A stretch of DNA of 64,000 nucleotides from positions 104,685,739 through 104,749,738 of the forward strand of contig NC_134540.1 of the NCBI RefSeq assembly GCF_050624435.1, in the 5' to 3' direction. The notes below the pieces were generated by a model. The model was not told the origin of the DNA and ran no database searches. It was given only the letters and a program-made list of their open reading frames with translations. A program made the position numbers and the translations under genes. How positions within the stretch are numbered: position 1 is the stretch's first letter; each line of letters starts with the position of its first letter. Shown one piece after another: positions 22,800-32,522 of the stretch. The DNA is from Tenrec ecaudatus (taxonomy: Eukaryota > Chordata > Mammalia > Afrosoricida > Tenrecidae).

Positions 22800-23257
22800 C
22801 AGCAGTTCTCAACCTGTGGGTCGCGACCCCTTTGGGAGCCAAACAACCCTTTCACAGGGGTTTCCTAAGACAATCAGAAAACACATTATTTTCAATGGTC
22901 TTAGGAACTGAGACACCAACTCCAGGTGAGTCCAGTCACATACAGAGCACAGGACGTGAAGACTGTTACTCATGCTACACCATGCTTCAAGACAAATTTT
23001 CATTTATATGTAATTAGAAATAAATATTTCACAATATAGAAGTTCATGGTTTTTGTGATTAATCACTATGCTTTAATTATGTTCAATTTGTAACAATGAA
23101 AATATATCATGAATATCAGATATTTACATTATGATTAATAACAGTAGCAAAATTACAGTTATAAAGTAGTAACAAAAATGATTTTATGGTTGGGGCTCAC
23201 CACAACACGAGGAACTGCATGAAAGAGTCCTGGTGTGAGGAAGGTTGACAACCACTG
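22800..23257 (+). mobile_element. SPIN-type hAT transposon (non-autonomous)
   Basis: The left end is cagcagttctcaacctgtgg followed by 'gtcgcgacccctttggg' and 'ccctttcacaggggt'. The right part has 'attatgattaataacagtag', 'aaaattacagttataaagta', 'ttttatggttggggctcac' and ends aaggttgacaaccactg. These are the terminal inverted repeats and body landmarks of SPACE INVADERS hAT elements. Flanking octamers cccaaggg (22,792) and ccctagga (23,258) agree at 6 of 8 positions, fitting the 8-bp hAT target duplication. The length, 458 bp, and lack of an ORF make it a non-autonomous derivative mobilised by another copy's transposase. Confidence 0.92.
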
Positions 23258-23285
23258 CCCTAGGATTTCCATGACTACCATTCAG

Positions 23286-23378
23286 AAGCCAATGACCACA
23301 TCTTTCTCCTGCTGGGCAGCTGGAACTGAAACCCCAGATCTTTTTGCTTAGCAGCTAAGCACATCCCCAAAGTGTAAC
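23286..23378 (-). mobile_element. Partial AfroSINE
   Basis: Plus-strand text 'ccacatctttctcctgctgg', 'gcagctggaactgaaacccc' and 'tttgcttagcagctaagcac' is the reverse of the AfroSINE body and tRNA-like head. It lies directly after SPIN. Diverged, no clear TSD. Confidence 0.6.
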
Positions 23379-23399
23379 AAGGGTTGCTATATCTACTAA

Positions 23400-24940
23400 T
23401 AAGGAGTAAAAATTCTACTTTGAAAATAAATCATGTCCTATTATTTTTCACTGGATTTTCTAGGATTTGTTATTAATACCCTGCCATGCCCAGGGTTGTT
23501 GTTATTGGAGTTGGGAAGATTTTTTTTAAAGAAAACATGTAAAATTAATTCCAATAAATATCAACAGGAGAAATAAAGTCATAGACCTATGCAGCTTGGT
23601 GCTGCCTTTAAAAGTGTAACCATCTATCATTGCTAAATTTAGTTATATGCCAATTACTAGTACAAGAGAGAAATGTTAGGATTGCATTGATTTACACTGT
23701 TAATGCAAAAAACGTATTGATTCAGTACTCAATAGAGGATGGTACTTTCTTTGTCCCAAGACTTCATACCCTACAATGAACACTCTACAAAGTTTCTTAT
23801 GAAAAGTTGTGGGAAAATAAGGTAATTATGCTCTAGTCTTCTAAGAATAGGGAGGTCAAACCAAAACAAATATATTAAAATTGTATATCTTGTATTATTT
23901 TGAGACCCTGGGATATTATTTTCTGAGACCACTGTATTTAAAGTTATGACTGCAAAAAATTATGAAAGCAATGCTGGATCTCTGAGTTTAAAATGCACAG
24001 TGTAGTTATTTAAGCATTGATTCTCTTATTCTGGGTCCTTCCACATGTCACATAGCTATATGATATTCCCAAGTCATGGAATTTTCTGTTTGATCTCCAA
24101 TTCAGTTTGAAGATATTTCAGGCCTCCAGAAGTGAGGCAGTTCTCTGAAAACACTAAGAATACATATGAAGCAGCTCAAATGTACAAGTTCTTCCATCAA
24201 CAATCACTTCAAACACCATTAATAACTTACAGGTGTGAGAGTGGAAATGCCCTCTGCACTCGCCTGCCCCTTCTTGAACTCTGATTTCTCTTGCTGGGCC
24301 ATTTTTTAACAGGGAATTAATTCTTAACTTGGTATTTCTCTGTCTCCATTTTCTCTTCTCTGGTTCGGAGACTCTTAAAGAATCTTTTGGAAAACACAAA
24401 AGCACCAAAACTGCTTTGATGCAATAATTCTAATCTTTTTTAATCCTTATTTCACTGACTAAATTACAAAGACTAGAAGGAAATATCTTGAATCATTCTC
24501 AATAGCATATGTACAAAGGACATGAAACGACAGGACAGGTGAGTAGTAAAAAAACTGACCAATTTGGAACCTGGGGAAACATCTGCTGGGTTTCACCATT
24601 GCTGAGCATAGGCTCTAAAACATTATTAAAATCTCCTGGCCAGTCCATGACTCATGTGTGAGAGACTTCACTCAACATTGAGGTTAAGGTTTTTAAAATA
24701 GCAAAATTATTGCCATTTTGGACCAGAAAATTCTTGGTATAAGGACTGTCTGGTTTTTCAGGATGTTAGCAGCATACCTGGCCAAGATATTAATTGAACT
24801 CCCTTCCCAGATGTAGCCATCAAAAATGTGTCTAAATATTGAGAAATATCTCTAAGAATTGAAATCACCCCCAGTTGTGAATCACTACGATAGACTGAGG
24901 TATCTCCTAATTTTGAGCTATGAATATGAATCAGGTTCAT
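23400..24940. other. No recognisable gene or repeat
   Basis: This 1.5-kb AT-rich stretch has frequent stops and no repeat landmark I can identify. It may be unique intergenic DNA. Confidence 0.45.
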
Positions 24941-24944
24941 ATGC

Positions 24945-25137
24945 AAAACCAAAAACCTATAGCCATCTAGTTGATTCTGTATCATCGTGAGCCAATCTTT
25001 TAGGTTTCTCTGAGACTGTAAATTTTTATAGGAGCAGATAATCTCAACTTTCTTCCTCAGAGTAGCTGGCTGGTTTGAACCACTAGCCTTGCAGTGAACA
25101 ATCCAATGTTTACCCGATAGCATCACCAGGGCTCCTT
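24945..25137 (-). mobile_element. AfroSINE, near full length
   Basis: The minus strand starts with 'aaggagccctggtgatgcta', has the tRNA-like B-box region 'ggttcaaaccagccagctac', the body 'gagattatctgctcctataa', 'gagaaacctaaaagattgg', and the RTE-like end 'tcaactagatggctatagg'. The head is well kept. Confidence 0.85.
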
Positions 25138-25139
25138 AA

Positions 25140-25579
25140 TTCCAGACCAGGGCCATTCAAACAAAACAGTTAAGTATGTATTAAACATTGAGTGAAGGGA
25201 TATTTCCATTGTACTGAAGTATCATTGGATAGATTATTTCTAACTACAAAGAAAACATGTGATATCAATGGCATTGTCCTATAATAAATTGCACTTGCTG
25301 TTGGAAACAAAAAGGAAGGGCTAGTAGTTGCAAGAAAATAGGGTCTTGGTGATAGAAATGAAGCAGAAGATGGCATGATAAAATTTTGCAAAAGCAATGG
25401 CTTTTTCATCACAAATACCCTTTTCAACAACACAAAAGTACACGTGCACTTCTCCAGATGAAAGACACAAATAAAAGTGACTTCACCTGTGGAAAGAGAT
25501 GATCATGTCCTAAAACCAGGCTAGCAGGCCACTGTAGAACTTATCAATTTGTCTTATACAAAGTCAAGTTAAAGTGAAG
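25140..25579. other. No recognisable feature
   Basis: Intergenic AT-rich sequence between an AfroSINE and RTE copy 2, without coding or repeat landmarks I recognise. Confidence 0.4.
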
Positions 25580-27168
25580 AAAATGAGCCACTACACCAAG
25601 GAGAATTGGTTAGCAATCAACCATTCGAGAAAGATGCATACAATTGGGAACAGATAAAATTGAAGGAAGAAATCTAAGCCCCACTGAAACCACTGACAAA
25701 AATAAACAACCTCTGGGAATTGATGGAAAAATCGTTGAGCTATTTAACCAATCAGTGCAATGTTTGGATCGTTCAATCATCTATACCAAGGAATTCTGGC
25801 TAAAGGACTGGAAGAGATCCATGTACCCAGCTGCCCATTTCAAAGAAAGGTGATCTAACAGAAAGTAGAAATTATTGAATGATATCATTAATGTCACATG
25901 CAAGTAAAATGTTGCTGAAGATAATGAAGTCATCAACAATGAGGTATCAAAAAATCTAGCCAGATTCAGAAGAGGGCATAGAACAAGGGATATCATTGCT
26001 GCTGATTTCAGATGAATTTGGCTGGAAGTAGAGAGGATACCAGAAAGACGTTAACTTGTTTTATTGACCATGCAAAGGCATTCAACTATCTGGATCATAA
26101 AAAATTATTAATAATTTTAGGAAGATTAAGAATTTCAGAACACTTACTTGTGTTCAGGTGGAATATGGGTCTTGTGTAGCAGTTGTGCAAACAGGGGCAT
26201 GGGGAAGGAATACTTCCTGGTTAAAATCGGGAAAGGAGTGCTTCAGGATTGTATCCTTGCATCCTACTTATTCCATCTGTGTGCTAAGCACATGATAAGA
26301 AAAGCTGGTCTTTGTGAAGAAAAACATGGTATGAAGTTTGGAGGAAGGCTCATTCATAAACTGGAATATGTGGATAATACAACCTTGCTAGCTAAAAACA
26401 AGGAGGACTCGAAGTACTTACTAATGAAGATCAAATACTGCAGCCTTCAGTATGGATGACAACCGAATGTAAAAAACACAAACAAAAATCCTCACAACCA
26501 GACCAATAGGTAACATCATAAGAAATGGAGAAAAGAATTTCAGTTTACTTGCATCATCAACCAGTGCTCATGGAAGCAGTCATCAGAAAGTCAAATGACT
26601 CACTGCACGGAGCAAACCTGGTGCTCTTTAAAAATGGTAAAGCACAAAGATGTCACTATGAAGATAAATACCAAGTCAAGCTATTATTATGTATGAAAAA
26701 GGAACATCTAAGAAGAATTGGTGCTTGTGAATTATGATGTTGACATGGTACACATTGACTTATCATGGATCAAAAGGAAAACAGATATGTCTGGAAAGAA
26801 GTATAGCCAGAATATCTCTTAGAAGCATGTACTGATGTCTTTTTATTATTGAGATAGTTTTTTTCATTTTGACAATTTTGTATTGTAAATTAGGTGTATA
26901 GGGGGAGGCGGGGGGACTTTGTCTTAACATACTGTGGACGTGTTATCAGGGGGGACCAGTTCCTAAAGGAGGACATCGTGCTTAGTGAAGTAGAGTCAGG
27001 AAAAAGGAGGAAGATCCTCAGTGGAATGAATTGACACAGTGGCTGCAACAATGAGCTGCAACATAGAAATGACTGTAAATAATGACACAGGACTGGGCAA
27101 TGTTGTATTCTGTTGTACATAGGGTTCTGACGAGTCAGAACCAACATAACAGCACATAAGAACAACAC
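25580..27168 (+). mobile_element. RTE (BovB-like) LINE, copy 2, reverse transcriptase half to 3' end
   Basis: Coding remnants follow the RTE reverse transcriptase order. 'CILASYLFHLCAKHMIRKAG' (~26,255) corresponds to the block before the catalytic site, then 'LEYVDNTTLLAKNKEDS' (~26,365) where the canonical YADD has become YVDN. 'SLQYG' and a KTKIL-type block follow. The 3' end (gattctgacgagtcagaac-like at ~27,128, then cataacagcacataagaac) is the tail shared with AfroSINE. Several frameshifts are present, and the loss of a catalytic Asp shows it is dead. It abuts an oppositely oriented RTE. Confidence 0.88.
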
Positions 27169-27547
27169 CCCTAATGTTGTTATTAGGAGCCATTGAGACT
27201 CTCCCAACTCATAGATAGCCTATGGACAACAAAAGGAACCACTCAGCCCTGCGTCACCCTCACAATCTTTGTCATATTCGGTCTGATCATTGTAGTCACC
27301 GTTTCAGTCAATTTTGTTGGGGGGCTTCCTCTTTTTGACTACCCCTCTATCTTACTAAGTATGCTGTCTTTTCCCAGGCACTGATCTCTCTTGATAACAT
27401 GTCCAAAGTATGTAAGACAAATTTTCACCATTTTTGCTTCTAGAGAGCATTCTGGATATGCATCTTATGATAGTATCAATATTCTTTGTTCTTTTGATAG
27501 TGTCAATACTGTTTACCAGCCAAAACTGAAAATCAGTCTCAATATTC

Positions 27548-27750
27548 TTTACTAGCCAAAACCAAAGACCAAACTCACTGCCATCGAGTCAAAGCTGACT
27601 CATAGAGACCCCCTGTGGGTTTCCAAGATTGTAACTGTTTATGGGAGAAGAAAGCCCAGTCTTTGTCCCACAGAGCTGCTGGTGGTTTCAAACTGCTGAC
27701 CATGAGGATCACAGCCCACTGTGTACCCACTATATCACCAAGGCTCCTCA
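27548..27750 (-). mobile_element. AfroSINE nested in RTE copy 3
   Basis: Plus-strand text 'ccatcgagtcaaagctgact', 'catagagaccccctgtgggt', 'gctgctggtggtttcaaact', 'gctgaccatgaggatcacag', 'ctatatcaccaaggctcct' is a full-length reversed AfroSINE. Its RTE-like tail overlaps the family of its host element, consistent with RTE-driven mobilisation. Confidence 0.9.
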
Positions 27751-27898
27751 AATGCATCAATTCTTCTTAGGTCTTCCTTTTTTTATTGTTCAGCTTTCAG
27801 ATGAATATGAGGTGATAAAAAAATCATGGCTTGGGGCAAGTGCACCTGAGTCCTCAAAGTAACATACTTGCTCTTCAACACTTTAAAGAAGTCTTATG

Positions 27899-28088
27899 GG
27901 TTCAGGAGGAGGGGGGAGTGAGGAGGGAGGGGAAAAATGAGAAACTGATACCAAGGGCTCAAGTAGAAAGCAGGTGTTTTGAGAATGATGATGGCAACAT
28001 ATGTACGAATGTGCGTGCTGGAAATAAATGATGTATGTACGGATTGTGAAAAGAGTTGTATGAGCCCCTAATAAAATTATTTTTTTAA
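27899..28088 (+). mobile_element. 5'-truncated L1 end nested in RTE copy 3
   Basis: About 190 bp of L1 3' end, from the G-rich block (ggaggaggggggagtgagga) to 'gagcccctaataaaattatt' and a T/A-rich tail. RTE text resumes directly on both sides. Short flanking similarity tcttatg (27,892) / tcctatg (28,089) fits a diverged TSD. Confidence 0.85.
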
Positions 28089-28689
28089 TCCTATGTAGCA
28101 GATTTACCCAATGCAATATATCATTTGATCTCTGAACTACTGCTTCCATGAGCACTGATTACGGATCCAAGTAAAACAAAATTCTTGACAGCTTCTATCT
28201 TTTCTCCATTTATCATGATATTCCTTATTGGTTCAGTTGTGAGAATTTTGGTTTTCTTTACATTAAATTGTAATCCATACTGAAGGCTGCATCAACAAGT
28301 GCTTCAAGTCCTCCTCACTTTCAGCCAGCAAAGTTATATATCTACATATTCAGTGGTGTTAATAAGCCTTCCTCCAGTCTTGTCCTATTCATATAGTCAT
28401 TTTCTGATCATTTCTTCAGCATGCATATTGAATAAATATGGTAAACAGATTCAACTCTGACACACACCTTTCCTAACTGTAAATCACTCGGCATTCCCTT
28501 ATTATGTTTGAATGACTGCCTGCTGGTCAATGTAAGGTTCTGCGTGAACAAAATGGAGTATTCTGGAATTCCTACTCTTCCCAATGCTATCCATATTTTG
28601 ATAAGATCCACATATAAACTGTCTTGGTAGAGTCAATAAAACTCTGGTATTACTACCTTCAGTTGAAAGAAAACAAATCACACTCAGAG

Positions 28690-28792
28690 AGATTTGGTGA
28701 CTTTTCCAATTTCACCTAGCTAGTGAACACAGAGCTGGCACACAAATCCAGGTCTTCTGAAGTTCTATGAAATGTGCTGCTGTATCATGGTT
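28690..28792 (+). mobile_element. Probable MIR SINE fragment
   Basis: 'gtgacttttccaatttcacc', 'tagctagtgaacacagagct', 'ggcacacaaatccaggtctt', 'gctgctgtatcatgg' follow the core of MIR, the old mammal-wide tRNA SINE. Highly diverged. Confidence 0.6.
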
Positions 28793-29125
28793 GTGGTTGT
28801 TGTTGTGTGCCATTGAGTCAGTTCTTAGTGGCCTGATGAACAATTGAACAAAACACTGTGTGGTCCTGTGGCATCCTCACAATTGCCTTCCACTCACTAG
28901 GTTTTCAGTATCTGACAAAGTGTCAAAGCTGTACATAAGGTTTTCGGTGGCTACTTCCCCAAAGTGGACAGCCAATTCCTCCTTTGTTGTGTATTCTTAG
29001 TCTGAAAGCTCTGCTGAAACCTCTTTTCTTTGGATAACCCTGCTGGCATTTGTCATACCAGTGATATAGCTTCCAGCATCATAGTAACCCACAAGCCACC
29101 ACAATACAACAAACTGAAAGCCAAG
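28793..29125 (-). mobile_element. Internally deleted RTE (3' tail joined to 5' region)
   Basis: The first ~90 bp (tgttgtgtgccattgagtca, tgtggcatcctcacaattgc) are the reversed RTE 3' terminus. They are followed directly by sequence matching the reversed RTE 5' part seen also at ~48,560-48,735 (ttagtctgaaagctctgctg, ctgctggcatttg, ggcttctagca-like, caagccaccacaatacaaca). The whole coding middle is absent. This is either an internal deletion or a short non-autonomous derivative. Confidence 0.7.
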
Positions 29126-29145
29126 GGCGGGGGGGGGGGGGGAGG
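29126..29145. repeat. Poly-G tract
   Basis: A run of about 14 consecutive Gs within 'gggcgggggggggggg'. Confidence 0.95.
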
Positions 29146-29600
29146 CTAAAATGGAGAAGTGAAAATTACTTGGCATGGGCAGAAAGCATGGTTTTCCAGG
29201 CAGGGCTACACTAAAAACTAAATGAAACGTGAAACTGTCTCTAAGATAAACATTGCACTTGAGATTTCCCTCCCTCATACCAAGCTCTAGGCACTCTAAT
29301 GCCTTCAAACATTCCTGTAGTTATCCAGTATCCACCACTAGAACACAAGGTAGCTTTGACTGTAATATTAACTATAACTGACTTTCACTGGAACTTGTAT
29401 AACCTCTGAACCATCCCCTTAGAGTTCTCTACTGAATAGTCCATGAAACTAATAACCTAACCTTTATATTCTAAAGCATATTAAATTATGCATGGATAAC
29501 TGTCAAGTCAAAAGTTCAAATTAGAAACTTCAGGTACTGTAATGGCAAGTCAGTAGATTATTGCTCCTTTTAAAGTAGGCTTATCAAAACTTACCTGCTT
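29146..29600. other. No recognisable feature
   Basis: AT-rich intergenic sequence with short chance ORFs only. Confidence 0.4.
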
Positions 29601-29619
29601 GTGAGGTCTTATTTCAATG

Positions 29620-29768
29620 CCAGTAGAAACAGAAGTCAAGAAATCAAATGACATACTGTACTGAGAAAATCTGCCGCAAAAGACATTTTTAGTGTTAGAA
29701 AGCAGATGTCTTGAGGACTAAGGTGCACCTAGTCCAAGTCATGGTATTTTCAATTATCTCACATACCT
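29620..29768 (+). mobile_element. RTE fragment
   Basis: 'agtcaagaaatcaaatgaca', 'ctgccgcaaaagacattttt', 'ttgaggactaaggtgcacct' match the RTE segment after the reverse transcriptase catalytic region (compare 37,670-37,790). About 150 bp, both ends truncated. Confidence 0.75.
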
Positions 29769-29839
29769 GCTAGATATTTTTTCCTTCTGGTGGCTAAGTT
29801 TATTTTATTACTCTGCTTCATTGTTGAGGATGTTGAGTT

Positions 29840-30262
29840 AAAATGTGGCTTTGGAATTTTTTTGTTTTGATGTCTATATTTATTGTTATAAATGGCCTTT
29901 TGACTATTGCTTTTCCTGGGGACCAACATTTTTAGTATGTTGTATTACTAAATTTAATTGTTTCAAGTAATTTTAAAATTTCATTCCTTATTTCTTTAAT
30001 TACCCTGTAGTTTTTAAGCAGCACTGTTCAATTTTCATTTTTAATTTTTTTTCAATTTTCATGTATTTCACTTTTTCCCTTGATCTTACTATTTTTAATT
30101 TCTAATTTCATAGCCTTAAGATGCGACAATAGTTTGCAGTATCTCACTGCTTTAAATTTTATTAAGGCTTCTTTTGTAAACTAACACATGTTCTATTCTG
30201 GAGAATGTTCCATGTGCACGGATAAGCATATCTATTGTGCTGTTATTGGGTGGAGTGTTCTA
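29840..30262 (-). mobile_element. Old L1/HAL1-like ORF2 fragment
   Basis: 'gttctattctggagaatgtt', 'ccatgtgcacggataagcat', 'ctgttattgggtggagtgtt' are reverse-strand ORF2 landmarks of ancient L1-type LINEs. The match stops where the mariner remnant starts. Confidence 0.65.
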
Positions 30263-30775
30263 TATATGTGGGGGTTCAAAAAAACAGATTTTTTTCAAAG
30301 TTATACATTTAAATATTTTCTACAAAGCAATCTTATCACCTTCAAAGTACTCTCCATTATACTTAATATACTTGTGAAATTTGTGATTCCATTCTTGGAA
30401 GCATTTTTCAAGCTCGTTTGTTTGGATGGCTGATAGCACCTCCCTTGTTTTTTTTCTTTACCTCTTCTATGTTGTTAAATCATTGTCCTTTCATGTCCCC
30501 CTTCATTTGCAGAAACAAAAAGAAGTAGCTTAGAGCACAGGAAGGTGAGTAAGGTGTGTGGGGCAAGAGAGGCATGCTGCCTTTTGCCATAAACTGGCAC
30601 ACTGAGATGGTTGTGTAGGCAGGTACACTGTCATGGTGGCAAAACCAGTCTCTCATCTGCCACAAGCCAGACCTTTTTTGTCACACACTATTAGGCAATC
30701 TTTTCAGGACCTCTAAATAGAAAGCCTGATTAACAGTCTGACATCAAAAGAACAAATGAGCATCAAGTTTTGGGG
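30262..30775 (-). mobile_element. mariner transposon remnant
   Basis: The minus frame at 30,480-30,665 reads FCHHDSVPAYTTISVCQFMA and later PHTPYSPSCALSYFFLFLQM. This is the C-terminal catalytic part of mariner transposase, whose family form is HHDNAPAH ... YSPDLAPCDFFLF. The Asp before 'SVPAY' survives, but the last Asp of the D,D(34)D triad is replaced by Tyr. Further on, a frame gives 'YFEGDKIAL', another mariner landmark. The left border near 30,262 shows a possible terminal repeat (gggggttcaaaaaaacag). The N-terminal half is not recognisable. Inactive fossil of a DNA transposon. Confidence 0.82.
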
Positions 30776-30979
30776 GGTACCTCCTCATAAGTTAATATGT
30801 CATTTCTTCTTCCATTAACTTATTCATTCAGGGGAGTTCCAATATAAATCTGCATGGTTATATATGTGAGTATGTATATATGAGTTTGAATCTTTCCATC
30901 CATAAGAATATTACATCTGAATATTAAATATTTAAATAAATTTGTATAATTTTCTCTAGGAACATCTTCAACATCCTTT

Positions 30980-31515
30980 GGTGAATAACATTTTTAAATT
31001 AACTTTTTATCTTCCTTATTGGTAGTGTACATGATAGTCATTAGTCTTTTATATATTGATTTTTATAATGTACAGTATTGCTAAATTCTATTGTTAATTT
31101 TAATGGCAAGATTCTCTTGGCTTTTCTACACAAGAATCATTGTTAACTGTGAATACTAAAAGCTTTGATATTCCTTTTTTTTTTTAGTTCTTCTGCCTTT
31201 TATCATTTAATATTTTCTTGTTGCCCTGCATAGAACTTTCAGTTCTAAGTCTGAAACAGAAATGGTGATATTGGCATCAATGTCTTGTTCTTGCTTAAAA
31301 GAAACCATTTTCTTGTGCTTATACTGGGTTTTGTGGGATATCCTTTTGCTTATTAAGAGAATTCTTTTATTATTCCTTTTATGAATAAGTCCTAAATTTT
31401 GCTAATTTTTCTACGACTTTTGAGATGATCATTGCATTTTCTTTAATCTATTGAATTTATAAAGTATATCAGCAAGTTTTATATCATCCTTCAATTTGTG
31501 ATAAATCTTCCTTAA
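30980..31515 (-). mobile_element. Old L1 ORF2 fragment
   Basis: T-rich reverse complement of the L1 reverse transcriptase region (tggcatcaatgtcttgttct, tttatatcatccttcaattt, ctttaatctattgaatttat). Strongly diverged. 30,776-30,979 could not be assigned. Confidence 0.5.
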
Positions 31516-32522
31516 CCAAGATTATTTTTTATATTTTTTAATGTTTATTATTGTTACAATATATATGTATAACATATAACTCTCCATTCTAAATTTTTCT
31601 TTTCCTTTTTAAAAAATTTTAGACCTCCTGGCCCACCAAGCCCCAAGTACAACATTACTGCTCAGAGTAGACAATGCAGAGAAGACCAGCGGACTGGCCC
31701 CACCACAAGACACAATGTACCTCACTGAATAATAGCACTATGGGGGACAACACTGGAGACAGTGTTGGAATTGTACCCAATCTGACCCCATCATACTGGG
31801 GCAAAACACCAAGGGCATGCAACAGAGCAGCAAGGAACTCACAACAATGAAATCCCCAAGGAATACTAAAAATAGATTTTGGAGACAGACTGTAGCACTC
31901 CATCAGACTCAATTGGAAAACACTCCTAAAGGTCAAAAAACAGACCTGGAACTATTTATAGGCCTTTACTTTTTTGTCATTGGCATTCTTTTTGTTGTTG
32001 TTATTTGGTTTTTGTTGCTTTTATTGTTTTGTTGGTTTGTCTTCCTCTGTTGTTTTGTTTGGCTTTGCCTGGTTTTTGCTCTTATTAATGTCTCTGCATG
32101 TCTATCTAGATAAGACAGGAGGGATAAACAATTCATAGACAAAAAACAATAGAACCGATGCTTCTGGGGAGATATGGGAGAAGGGGAGGTGGGAGAAGAA
32201 AGAGGGAGGGCAACAAACCCAGGGACAAGAGAACAACAAGTGAACTAAAATCAATGGAGAGAAGGGCATAGGAAGCCTAGTGAGGCTTAATCAAGGGCAA
32301 TGTAATAGCAAGGAATTACCATACCTGAATGAAGGCCAGACATGATGGTGGGACAAGAGGAAAGTAAAAGGAAATAGTAGAAAAAAACAGGAAGCAAAGG
32401 ACTTTTATAGAAGTCTAAGTACAGGCATGTACACATGTAAATATATTTCTATATAACGAGAGGGAAATAGATCTATGTACGTTATCAATATGTTAAGAAT
32501 TTTTTTAAAAATAATTAAGGTA

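Larger units (their letters stand above)
27173..28650 (-). mobile_element. RTE LINE, copy 3, reverse orientation, twice interrupted
   Basis: On the plus strand it starts with the reversed 3' tail (gttgttattaggagccattg). It continues through 'gataacatgtccaaagtatg', 'caattcttcttaggtcttcc', 'cttccatgagcactgattac', 'gtgagaattttggttttctt' and 'aatccatactgaaggctgc' to 'tggagtattctggaattcct', which is the reverse transcriptase region. It is split by an AfroSINE (27,548-27,750) and an L1 end (27,899-28,088). Reassembled in mind it is one RTE missing its 5' half. Non-functional. Confidence 0.88.

Noticed and set aside
24945-25137. tRNA gene
   Set aside because: The tRNA-like A/B box belongs to the AfroSINE head; the sequence continues into the SINE body and RTE-like tail and would not fold as a functional tRNA.
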